Assembly: GCA_002793355.1 (NCBI GenBank)
Contig: PFQB01000052.1
Coordinates: 1-26,705 of the forward strand
Source: Candidatus Dojkabacteria bacterium CG_4_10_14_0_2_um_filter_Dojkabacteria_WS6_41_15
GTDB taxonomy: Bacteria; Patescibacteriota; Dojkabacteria; GCA-002793355
Length of the DNA stretch: 26,705 bases
Direction of reading: 5' to 3'
In this document: piece after piece, positions 1 to 6,764 of the stretch
Numbering within the stretch: position 1 is the first letter of the stretch
Layout: each line of letters starts with the position of its first letter
Translations under genes and position numbers: made by a program
The notes under the pieces: generated by a model
What the model was told of the DNA's origin: nothing
What the model saw: only the letters and a program-made list of their open reading frames with translations
The model's database searches: none

Positions 1-66
1 AGACAACAAGGTAGGCATGACGAGGAACAGCGCGAAGAGCTGAAAAAGGAGATACCCCGTCCGTGA
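1..66 (+). CDS. 3' end of a gene cut by the left edge
   Basis: The first frame is open from base 1 and ends at TGA 64-66. It gives 21 residues, very charged (HDEEQREELKKEIPRP at the end), which looks like a protein C-terminus, probably helical. No family can be named from so little. The frame overlaps by four bases the GTG that could start the next gene, and its last codons lie in a GC-rich hairpin (55-74). It could also be a chance open frame. Confidence 0.4.
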   Translation, partial: RQQGRHDEEQREELKKEIPRP

Positions 67-74
67 GGGCGGGG
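55..74 (+). other. GC-rich hairpin with GUGA tetraloop
   Basis: Bases 55-62 (CCCCGTCC) pair with 67-74 (GGGCGGGG) over 8 bp, with one G-U pair, closing a GTGA loop (63-66) of the GNRA class. No T-run follows, so a classical intrinsic terminator is not supported. The hairpin covers the stop of the edge gene and the possible GTG start of the next one, so it could hinder translation from that GTG. Confidence 0.45.
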
Positions 75-413
75 AGCTTCATAGTCGGTGAGGCAGCTTC
101 TTTTCTTGGCGAGGATCTTCGTGGTGGCACGCACAGGATAGTTGCTTTGATGGAACTGAAACCTGAATCAGCTGTAACTGCAGATGACATTTTGACAGTA
201 AATGCCGCAATGACTGGACGCGGTAGATACAACAATGTTGTTGAGCCGACAAGGGCTTACCCCGTCGGGATGATTGGTTTGGGCTTAGAGGGAGAGAAAT
301 CTCAATTTGTTGTAGTTTGTGTGCCTAGCGAATATGAAGGTAGGCCGATTCAACCAATTCTCGATAAACTTGATGGTGGCATACGTGCGCTTAAGGGTGT
401 TGGCATGTTATAG
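63..413 (+). CDS. Small protein of unknown family, paralogue of the next gene
   Basis: No known family is recognised. The 116-residue frame has a THRIVALMELK strand followed later by FVVVCVPSEYEGRPI and a helical tail. The gene at 526 has the same order: THKIGAVLELG, then NVVIIFVPDEEEGEDI and a similar tail. The two are therefore probably tandem paralogues. This copy lacks the N-terminal 45 or so residues of its partner. The only early start is GTG 63, inside a hairpin and overlapping the previous stop, and no TATAAT-like box precedes it. ATG 149 would cut into the shared region. The copy may be N-truncated or frameshifted. There is no signal peptide or membrane segment. Confidence 0.6.
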   Translation: MRAGSFIVGEAASFLGEDLRGGTHRIVALMELKPESAVTADDILTVNAAMTGRGRYNNVVEPTRAYPVGMIGLGLEGEKSQFVVVCVPSEYEGRPIQPILDKLDGGIRALKGVGML

Positions 414-490
414 TCGTTCGTGGGTAGAATGCTGCAATAGGATTACCAATTTTGGGAATTTGGATAGTTGATTTATGTATGATTAAGTGA

Positions 491-520
491 TTGGTATGTA
501 TAAGTATCTAATTGTATAAT
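491..520 (+). promoter_or_regulatory. Promoter of the 526 gene, leaderless spacing
   Basis: TTGGTA at 491-496 and TATAAT at 515-520 are separated by 18 bp. The ATG at 526 lies only 5 nt after the -10 box, so transcription should start at or next to the start codon. Confidence 0.6.
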
Positions 521-525
521 GTACT

Positions 526-972
526 ATGTCAGAACCAGAGTTGGTACCATTTTCAAAAGCACGTCAATATATTGGTGTCAGCGAGGCAGTCGAGTGGTTG
601 AGTAGGAATCCAGACGCGTATGTGGAACTTGAGGCTATGTCTGCCGAAACTCAAGATTTTTTCGGGCAAACGCATAAAATTGGTGCTGTATTGGAACTTG
701 GCACCTCAGGTGCACAGTTAGCAGAGCAAGCTTTGTATGCTCAAGATATTATTAACGGAGATGCGGCGCGAGGACTTAAGCCTGATATACTGTTCGAAAG
801 CTCCGTTGTTAGACCTATGTCAGGGTCGCAAGCTGGTGCAGCATACCTTTCCCAATCGAATGTTGTTATTATATTTGTTCCTGACGAAGAAGAAGGAGAA
901 GATATCAAAATCCACATTGCACATCTTGAGGGCTCAATACTTACTTGCAGGGTGCTCTTAGGCATTGAGTGA
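526..972 (+). CDS. Small protein of unknown family (148 aa)
   Basis: No family is recognised. The N-terminal 45 residues (SKARQYIGVSEAVEWLSRNPDAY) look helical and are followed by a domain shared with the preceding gene: a THKIGAVLELG strand, a variable middle, NVVIIFVPDEEEGEDI and a final helix. The acidic stretch after the VP strand is typical of both copies. The product should be soluble and cytoplasmic. ATG 526 is chosen because TATAAT ends 5 nt upstream and no Shine-Dalgarno sequence is present. The gene ends in TGA, which argues against UGA recoding. The two copies may act together, but nothing in the sequence gives a function. Confidence 0.7.
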   Translation: MSEPELVPFSKARQYIGVSEAVEWLSRNPDAYVELEAMSAETQDFFGQTHKIGAVLELGTSGAQLAEQALYAQDIINGDAARGLKPDILFESSVVRPMSGSQAGAAYLSQSNVVIIFVPDEEEGEDIKIHIAHLEGSILTCRVLLGIE

Positions 973-1101
973 ATTGTATATAGTATTCGAAATTTTATAC
1001 ATCGGATATTAATATTATTCCCAAAATTCAGTGCATTTCCAAATTATTTTCACTTGTAAAGTGAGTAATCCACGTAAAATATCTAGGCAGATATTGCAGC
1101 T

Positions 1102-1131
1102 TTGGACAACTTATTAGGAGAACGTTATAAT
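1102..1131 (+). promoter_or_regulatory. Promoter before a 13-codon frame
   Basis: TTGGAC at 1102-1107, 18 bp, then TATAAT at 1126-1131. ATG 1138 follows after 6 nt. The spacing is the same as at the real gene starts in this window. Confidence 0.5.
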
Positions 1132-1137
1132 TACGCT

Positions 1138-1179
1138 ATGAATGGAAAACCATTAATGGAATCCGACCATTTTCTTTGA
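1138..1179 (+). CDS. Possible leaderless micro-ORF (13 codons)
   Basis: ATG 1138 begins MNGKPLMESDHFL and a TGA. It follows TATAAT by 6 nt, just as several longer genes here do. It may be a real micropeptide, or the stub of a lost gene that kept its promoter. The stretch 973-1254, between the ends of two convergent genes, otherwise contains only AT-rich sequence and a short CACTT/AAGTG inverted repeat near 1070. Confidence 0.3.
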   Translation: MNGKPLMESDHFL

Positions 1180-1254
1180 AGATTGTCGACGTAGTCAGCT
1201 TGGCTTTTGGGAATAAAATAGTGGGAAGAAGAGCATCAGAATGCACAAGTAACC

Positions 1255-1896
1255 TCATTTTTTTTCCCGAGCATAGCAAGCGATATTCTCAACAATTGCC
1301 AAGTGAACAAACTTAACCTTATCTTCGAGTGACGCCTTATCAGGAAACAATCCTCTAATCCCAGAGAAGCCTGCAACATTGTTTCTTTCTCCGTTTTCGG
1401 CAAGTCCAACCAGTATATGTGCAAAGTGAACAAAAAACAAAGGTAGTTTCTCTTGCTTATCGTCTCTTTGTAGTTGACTTTGCACTTGAGCAATACCTGC
1501 CATTACTGACTGGTGTTGTAGAGCATAATTCAGTTGAAGAGCAGGGAAATTTAGAGCCGCCGTAGTAATTGTTTTGTTTTGTACAAATTTATTTACTCGA
1601 GTATGAAAGTCTTTGTCACAAAGTGACAAGTAATAGCCTGCTGCGACCATAATTGCGCCAATTGGCATTTCTTGCCCAAGAATATTGACGGAACGTGCTG
1701 AATCGAATTGTTTCATAAATCCGTCTTTTTGGTTATAGAATAATTCAATTGCCAGGTGGCCGAGCAGCGTCGTCGCATTTTTGTGAACCTTTTCAGAATC
1801 TCTGAGCATGCGTACAGCTAATTCGCCAACTTCAGCCGATTGAAAGGCACTACGCGTTTCAAGGATAGCAGCAGCGGGAGAGGTTATCATTTTCAT
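1255..1896 (-). CDS. Hypothetical protein (213 aa)
   Basis: The family is not recognised. The protein is largely helical, with conserved-looking hydrophobic stretches (TTLLGHLAIELFYN, IGAIMVAAGYYLSLC, LPLFFVHFAHILVGLAENG) and a basic end. The hydrophobic segments are too interrupted to be clear membrane spans, so a soluble all-alpha protein is more likely. ATG 1896 is preceded by TAAGAT at 1903-1908 with 6 nt between, matching the leaderless layout. It is divergent from the regulator at 1978 (81 bp apart) and convergent with the upstream small genes. Confidence 0.65.
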   Translation of the reverse strand: MKMITSPAAAILETRSAFQSAEVGELAVRMLRDSEKVHKNATTLLGHLAIELFYNQKDGFMKQFDSARSVNILGQEMPIGAIMVAAGYYLSLCDKDFHTRVNKFVQNKTITTAALNFPALQLNYALQHQSVMAGIAQVQSQLQRDDKQEKLPLFFVHFAHILVGLAENGERNNVAGFSGIRGLFPDKASLEDKVKFVHLAIVENIACYAREKK

Positions 1897-1902
1897 AGAC
1901 TT

Positions 1903-1908
1903 ATCTTA
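1903..1908 (-). promoter_or_regulatory. Candidate -10 box of the minus-strand hypothetical
   Basis: Read on the minus strand, TAAGAT lies 6 nt before ATG 1896. A TTGTGT at -35 distance (16 bp spacer) is a weak match. Confidence 0.4.
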
Positions 1909-1977
1909 TAGTATTGATTTTATGACACAAACAGAGTAAAATTATTACTAAATTATTCTTACCAGCAATAAATAACC

Positions 1978-3003
1978 ATGAAATTTCAGTTTATCAGCGG
2001 AGAAGAGATCGATCGGGGGGTGGTTTTGTTCAGCCTCAGCAATCTGTATCGAGTTCCAGGACTGCAAAAGCGCTTTCTTTTGCAGGAATTCACGAATTTG
2101 CGTATCCTTCCGTTGCAAACGACTGTGCTCCCTCGAATTCGTAAAACGTTCACGTATGATTTTATCGACGAATTGGCTACTGCAGAGCTTAATGTACCTG
2201 CACTTTGCAAGGGACATGAGCATGTTTTTTTCCGCTACGAGGAGTTTCTTGACACAACGAATGGCGTTTCCTCTCGCGAACTGCGGCAGGCAAAAGAAGC
2301 GTGGCATAAAGTCGAGAAGGATTTTGTACAAGTGCTTACGCTGTTGTTTGAGCAGGTTGAAGAAAAAGTTGAGCACGTTACTGTATACGTCACTCATTAC
2401 GGACATGCAGGTTCCTACTGTTATCACAAAAATGGGAAAATGATCGCGGTGTATTGGAATATTGCATCACCACTGTTGACGATCGGGGCAATGGTTATTC
2501 AGGCGCTGGTTCACCTTTACAACTATCAGAAATGGTTGCGTAAAGAACCAGCATTTATGAAATCGGGGCTGTGGCACAATAAAGTTTCGATTGCAACGGT
2601 GCTTGCGAACCTACCCCTGATGACCAGAATCTTCGGCGATAAGATTGATTCCAGTTGGCTTTTTAAGGATGTGACCCAAACCCCGGCAATGGTCGAGAAA
2701 TTGCGTCTGACGGCAAACGTTTGCGACATTGAATTGTCCAATCCAATCGAAATTAATGGGATAACGATCAGTGGACTCACGCAAAGTGAAGACGCACTCC
2801 TGCGAACATTGGCCGAGAACAGAGGACGGTATGTGAGCTCCAGCACGATTGCAAAGACGCTTTGGCACGAGAACGCGAGCTCCAAGTTCTCCATTTACTA
2901 TTTTCCCAAGTTGGTGTTTACCTTACGCAAAAAGCTCGATGCGGTAGGTATCAACTCGAGGCTGATTCGGTCTCAGAGTGGTGCGGGATACTATATTGAG
3001 TAA
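1978..3003 (+). CDS. OmpR-type winged-helix protein with unknown N-terminal domain
   Basis: Residues 262-341 are an OmpR/PhoB-type effector domain: LTQSEDALLRTLAENRGRYVSSS, then a TLW turn, FTLRKKLD as recognition helix and a final SGAGYYIE hairpin. This implies DNA binding. Residues 1-260 are not a receiver domain. The region around 170-180 reads IGAMVIQALVHLYN and vaguely recalls the HExxH helix of metalloproteases with H and E replaced (Q175, A176, H179); that resemblance is weak. No transmembrane segment is obvious. The gene lies 104 bp before the PLP-enzyme gene on the same strand, so it may be a local regulator of the PLP-GNAT pair. The start at ATG 1978 has only a poor AATAAA box 5 nt upstream. 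Confidence 0.7.
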   Translation: MKFQFISGEEIDRGVVLFSLSNLYRVPGLQKRFLLQEFTNLRILPLQTTVLPRIRKTFTYDFIDELATAELNVPALCKGHEHVFFRYEEFLDTTNGVSSRELRQAKEAWHKVEKDFVQVLTLLFEQVEEKVEHVTVYVTHYGHAGSYCYHKNGKMIAVYWNIASPLLTIGAMVIQALVHLYNYQKWLRKEPAFMKSGLWHNKVSIATVLANLPLMTRIFGDKIDSSWLFKDVTQTPAMVEKLRLTANVCDIELSNPIEINGITISGLTQSEDALLRTLAENRGRYVSSSTIAKTLWHENASSKFSIYYFPKLVFTLRKKLDAVGINSRLIRSQSGAGYYIE

Positions 3004-3073
3004 AAGACGCTCACATTTTTAGACTTAGTTGCTATGGAAGTGCTGAAGGACCTGGCGAAGAAATAGTTCGGTT

Positions 3074-3102
3074 TTGACACCGCACTACTATAGGAATAAA
3101 AT
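3074..3102 (+). promoter_or_regulatory. Near-consensus promoter of the PLP-enzyme gene
   Basis: TTGACA (3074-3079), a 17-bp spacer and TAAAAT (3097-3102). ATG 3108 follows after 5 nt, so the mRNA should be leaderless. Confidence 0.75.
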
Positions 3103-3107
3103 ACTAA

Positions 3108-4271
3108 ATGATAAAGAAGATTTTGTATGATACTCATGAACCGCTAAACATGAGGTGCGCACCCATGTTGCCAAAAAAAATTAGCGACTTGATAGTGGAA
3201 GAAGCGAAAAGAATCCGAGATAAGTACAATGTAAAAGATGCTTTAAGTGACCTTTCCCCATATCTCTCTCCTTGGGTAATGAAACTTCACAATGATTATG
3301 TGAAATTCTTTAACAGTTATTTTACTTCACCAATTGGATTTGATTGGAATCATTCAGCAACGTTGGGGCTACTTGATACTGTTTTACAAGTAATTCCGTT
3401 ATTCGACACAAAACCTAAAGTATATATAGACAAATGCCAAGAATTATGGAAAATAAGGCAACTTGATAATCTTGCTGACAAACTTCTTTCCAGAGTAGGG
3501 AATATAAGCGAGGCAGACATAGTAATTATTACCCACGGCACACCAGAAACCGGCTTCTCAAGTTTGTCTATAGACATTGTGGATAAAACCAGAAAAGATG
3601 CGATTATTATCGTGGATGCAGCACAAATGTGGCCGCTATTATTAACTGCTAATCCGTGGAATGCAACCATTAATAACATTCTGAAACAAAGAAGAACTGC
3701 AATAATAGGTGATTTCCATAAGCTCTCAGGCTATGGCTTAAGAACATCCTCAGATATATCAATTCCTATGGGGCTTTCTTTTGTTGTGTATAGTGAAAAA
3801 TTATACAAAGAACGGCTAAACCAAGCAAGTAAGCCGTTACTCAGAAAGAACAAAATTGAGCAGGAACATTGGGATTTGATTTATACTAGGAAGATTACGA
3901 ATGGAATACCCTCACACTATATTGTCTACCCACTTGCATTCCTAAATGTGATAAAAAACAATTTGAAACATCTAGTACTTGATTCTCTGGAAGTCGCGCA
4001 AAAAATACGAGAGGAGTATCAAGCTACGGGTGAACTCACGTTTATTATTAAAGAGATCGAAGAAGAGAAGTTGAAGCGCAACAACAATCTGTCTATGCAT
4101 GTTTTAGAAGGGCAAGGATATAAAATAATTCAAGATCAAGTATTACCAATCTTTTGTTCAAAAGGAAAATATTTTGGGGTTGTTCAAGTATATTTTGTTT
4201 CCTTACTGATGGGAAAGAAAGCTGCGATGAGTTATAATAAAAAGCTGTATCAGTATTATTTTTCTAGCTAA
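3108..4271 (+). CDS. Divergent fold-type-I PLP enzyme, class-V aminotransferase-like
   Basis: The middle of this 387-residue protein carries the landmarks of the aminotransferase class V / cysteine desulfurase group. IIIVDAAQMW gives Asp170, which would pair with the pyridine nitrogen, and Gln173. AIIGDFHKLSGYG gives Lys205 as the candidate Schiff-base lysine, placed as in the family's SxHK site. ITHGTPETGF (142-150) matches the strand before them. The N-terminal part (NHSATLGLLD) could be the small glycine/threonine-rich binding loop. The rest is divergent, so the substrate cannot be stated: desulfurase, lyase or aminotransferase are all possible. The GNAT gene starts 18 bp downstream and probably shares the transcript. 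A near-consensus promoter drives the gene. Confidence 0.6.
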   Translation: MIKKILYDTHEPLNMRCAPMLPKKISDLIVEEAKRIRDKYNVKDALSDLSPYLSPWVMKLHNDYVKFFNSYFTSPIGFDWNHSATLGLLDTVLQVIPLFDTKPKVYIDKCQELWKIRQLDNLADKLLSRVGNISEADIVIITHGTPETGFSSLSIDIVDKTRKDAIIIVDAAQMWPLLLTANPWNATINNILKQRRTAIIGDFHKLSGYGLRTSSDISIPMGLSFVVYSEKLYKERLNQASKPLLRKNKIEQEHWDLIYTRKITNGIPSHYIVYPLAFLNVIKNNLKHLVLDSLEVAQKIREEYQATGELTFIIKEIEEEKLKRNNNLSMHVLEGQGYKIIQDQVLPIFCSKGKYFGVVQVYFVSLLMGKKAAMSYNKKLYQYYFSS

Positions 4272-4289
4272 ATTTAATATTTCCTGATT

Positions 4290-4940
4290 ATGTTCGGACC
4301 AGTTATTAACGCAAAGTACAAGGGATTGGAAGTGGTTTTTAGACCACCCCGAAGAGATGAACTAGTTCATATTGGCAAAGGAATGTCCAATTTTAGTACC
4401 TTGAAGTATATTTCGATAGGCGCAAGACCAGAAGAGGATAGAATTAAATGGTACGAGGCACATATTGACAGGTTTAGTGGACTTAAGAACGATTTGGTTT
4501 GGGTTGCTCAACCTAAAGGTAAAGATATATCTGCAGTTATAAGTTTTTTTGATATAAAAGAATGGAAATCAGCCCACTCGGGGATAACTATTTTCAATAA
4601 CGATATGCTTGGAAAGGGGCTTGGAACACTGTCACACCTTCTTTTAATACATTTTGGATTCAAACAGCTCAATTTATCTTATATATATGGCGACATAGTC
4701 GATGGTAACGTCGCTTCTGTACGAGCCGCAGAAAAAGTTGGCTATTTTAAAACGGGATACACGTTCAAGCAGTTTTATGTTGATGGAAATTACCTCGACT
4801 TATTACATTTTATCATGATTAATCCGAACAAAGCCGTTGACTTGTCGAACAATGCACCAATTTCTATAGAGATGAGGGCATCTATTGAAATTGTGGAAGA
4901 AAAACTTAAGCTGGCACAAAAATGCCTGACATATCTTTAA
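4290..4940 (+). CDS. GNAT N-acetyltransferase, RimJ/RimL type
   Basis: A 216-residue Gcn5-related acetyltransferase. The acetyl-CoA loop is visible as NNDMLGKGLGTLSHLLL (about residues 104-120), followed by the RimJ/RimL-like block GDIVDGNVASVRAAEKVGYFKTG and the closing strand YLDLLHFIMI. The N-terminus (LEVVFRPPRRDE) is the usual first strand. Family enzymes acetylate amino groups of proteins, sugars or small molecules, and the acceptor here is unknown. The last 45 residues are an extra, helical tail. Its place 18 bp after the PLP-enzyme gene suggests that one introduces or frees an amino group which the other acetylates; this is inference. Confidence 0.8.
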   Translation: MFGPVINAKYKGLEVVFRPPRRDELVHIGKGMSNFSTLKYISIGARPEEDRIKWYEAHIDRFSGLKNDLVWVAQPKGKDISAVISFFDIKEWKSAHSGITIFNNDMLGKGLGTLSHLLLIHFGFKQLNLSYIYGDIVDGNVASVRAAEKVGYFKTGYTFKQFYVDGNYLDLLHFIMINPNKAVDLSNNAPISIEMRASIEIVEEKLKLAQKCLTYL

Positions 4941-4991
4941 AACAAGATGGTTGAGTGATATTTGTAGTATAACTGGAGCATGCGTTTTTAG

Positions 4992-5000
4992 TGCTATAAT
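4992..5000 (+). promoter_or_regulatory. Extended -10 promoter of gatCAB
   Basis: TGC-TATAAT at 4992-5000 is a full extended -10 element. No good -35 is seen, as is normal for extended -10 promoters. ATG 5008 lies 7 nt downstream, giving a leaderless gatC. Confidence 0.65.
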
Positions 5001-5007
5001 TCCTACT

Positions 5008-5319
5008 ATGAAAGGTACAACACTAACTCCCGAAGAAATTCGGCACATTGCGGATCTTGCAATGATTACATTGACCGACGAAGAAGTAGCAAAGTACCAA
5101 CAACAATTGCCCGCCATTCTAGAATATGTGCACAAAGTAAACGAAATCGCCGACGAATCAAAAGGTTTTACCTCGCACGTAGATTTATCGAATGTTTTGC
5201 GCGAAGATGAGCCCGAAGAGACACTCACACAAGAGGAAGCAACGCAAAACCGAAAGGGAACAGCAAAAAATGGATATATTACGGTGGATAGCGTTATAAC
5301 GTCAGGAGGAGACAACTAA
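5008..5319 (+). CDS. gatC: Asp-tRNA(Asn)/Glu-tRNA(Gln) amidotransferase subunit C
   Basis: A 103-residue GatC, the small belt subunit that ties GatA to GatB. The conserved N-terminal helix TPEEIRHIADLAMITLTDEEV is clear, as are the following ILEYVHKVNEI helix and the VLREDEPEETLTQEEA region. ATG 5008 is preferred over the upstream TTG of the same frame because the family starts with LTxEEIxHIAxLA and a TGC-TATAAT box precedes it by 7 nt. The stop is one base before gatA. The complex makes Gln-tRNA and/or Asn-tRNA from mischarged Glu-/Asp-tRNA. Confidence 0.93.
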   Translation: MKGTTLTPEEIRHIADLAMITLTDEEVAKYQQQLPAILEYVHKVNEIADESKGFTSHVDLSNVLREDEPEETLTQEEATQNRKGTAKNGYITVDSVITSGGDN

Positions 5320-5320
5320 T

Positions 5321-6763
5321 ATGAACCAGGATGAACTAAAAAAACTGACGATTTCCACTGCAAGTGAATTATTAGCAAGCAAAAAACTCTCATCTGTTGA
5401 GCTAACGCAAGCGACCTTAGACGTTATTGAGCAGCAAGAACCTGTTATTAACGCCTTCATTACGGTAACCAAAGAGATTGCGTTAGCGCGCGCGAAGCAA
5501 GTAGACGAGTTGCGCGCAAAGAATGAAAGACTTTCGATTCTTGCCGGAATTCCGTATTCACTTAAAGACGTTTACAACGTCAAAGGGGTGCAGACAACGG
5601 GTGGAGCTAAAATTCTAGAAGGCTACATTTCGCCATACGATGCAACGGTAGAAGTATTAATGAAAAAATCAAACGCGGTGTTACTTGGTAAAACCAACTG
5701 TGACAGTTTCGGCTTTGGAACAACAGGAGAACATTCGGGCTTTGGTCCAACGAAAAATCCAATCAATATTGAGTATGTTCCGGGCGGGTCAAGCTCTGGT
5801 TCAGGAGCGTCCCTTGTGTACGGTGGTGGCGTATTTTCAATCGGCGAGGATACCGGTGGCTCAATACGATGCCCAGCATCATTCTGTGGTCTAGCGGGCT
5901 TGAAAACGACTTATGGGCGTGTCTCTCGATACGGAGCAGCACCTTATGCAAGCTCGTACGACACAATGGGGCCAATGGCAAGAAACGTTAAAGATGTTGC
6001 AATAGTTTTAGAGCATTTAGCAGGTCAAGACGCACGCGACGCGACAACAGGAACGGCTGAAGTATTGCCGTATTCGACGCTACTCGATAAATCAATAAAA
6101 GGAATGAAAATTGGCATGCCAAAAGAATATTTTGGTGAAGGGTTGGATCCCGAAGTTCGAGCAAGTATGGAACATGCTGCCGATGTCTTTCGTAGTCTTG
6201 GTGCCGAAGTAATCGAAATCTCACTTCCCTATACCGAATATGCCGTTGCTGCCTATTATGTTATTGGAACTAGCGAAACCAGCTCGAACCTTGCCCGATT
6301 AGATGGGATTCGTTATGGAATTGAAGGGGAAGGCGACACGTGGATGCAGAAGATTAAAGATGTTCGTGGTAAAGGCTTTAACGACGAGGCGAAGCGCCGA
6401 ATTATGGTCGGAACGTATGCGCTCTCTGCGGGCTATGCTGATCAGTATTATAAAAAAGCACAGCAAGTACGGCAATTATTGAAGAAAGATTTTGTTCGTG
6501 CATTTACCGAAGTCGATGTCATTATGACCCCAACAATGCCCGTTTTGCCACCGAAAATCGGGGAAAATGAAAGTGATCCACTCAAGTTATGGCTAATGGA
6601 TGCGTTTACTGTGTCGGTAAATCCAGTTGGTGTGCCAGGACTTTCGGTCCCAACCGGTTTTGCAAAGAATGGGCTACCAATCGGCATGCAGTTAATTGCA
6701 CCGCATTTTAGGGAAGATATCATTCTTAATGTCGGATATCAGTTTGAGCAGGAGGTAAAATAG
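5321..6763 (+). CDS. gatA: Glu-tRNA(Gln) amidotransferase subunit A
   Basis: The glutaminase/amidase subunit, 480 residues, normal length. The amidase-signature catalytic triad is present: Lys82 in PYSLKDVYNVKG, Ser157 in PGGSSSGSGAS and nucleophile Ser181 in GEDTGGSIRCPASFCG. The subunit releases ammonia from glutamine and passes it to GatB. A strong AGGAGG (5304-5309) lies 11 nt before ATG 5321, inside the end of gatC, so internal operon genes use ordinary Shine-Dalgarno initiation while the head gene does not. It is followed by gatB after one base. Confidence 0.97.
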   Translation: MNQDELKKLTISTASELLASKKLSSVELTQATLDVIEQQEPVINAFITVTKEIALARAKQVDELRAKNERLSILAGIPYSLKDVYNVKGVQTTGGAKILEGYISPYDATVEVLMKKSNAVLLGKTNCDSFGFGTTGEHSGFGPTKNPINIEYVPGGSSSGSGASLVYGGGVFSIGEDTGGSIRCPASFCGLAGLKTTYGRVSRYGAAPYASSYDTMGPMARNVKDVAIVLEHLAGQDARDATTGTAEVLPYSTLLDKSIKGMKIGMPKEYFGEGLDPEVRASMEHAADVFRSLGAEVIEISLPYTEYAVAAYYVIGTSETSSNLARLDGIRYGIEGEGDTWMQKIKDVRGKGFNDEAKRRIMVGTYALSAGYADQYYKKAQQVRQLLKKDFVRAFTEVDVIMTPTMPVLPPKIGENESDPLKLWLMDAFTVSVNPVGVPGLSVPTGFAKNGLPIGMQLIAPHFREDIILNVGYQFEQEVK

Positions 6764-6764
6764 C

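Noticed and set aside
3033..3065. Short frame MEVLKDLAKK before the PLP-enzyme gene
   Set aside because: Ten codons with no promoter or ribosome binding site at the leaderless distance; it lies in the spacer after the regulator.
4951..5007. TTG 4951 as an extended start of GatC
   Set aside because: The extra 19 residues are not part of the family, cover the extended -10 promoter and have no ribosome binding site.
4803..5315. Long minus-strand frame opposite gatC
   Set aside because: It is antisense to a certain gatC and the end of the GNAT gene, and its Ser/Cys/Phe-rich translation is typical of a shadow frame.
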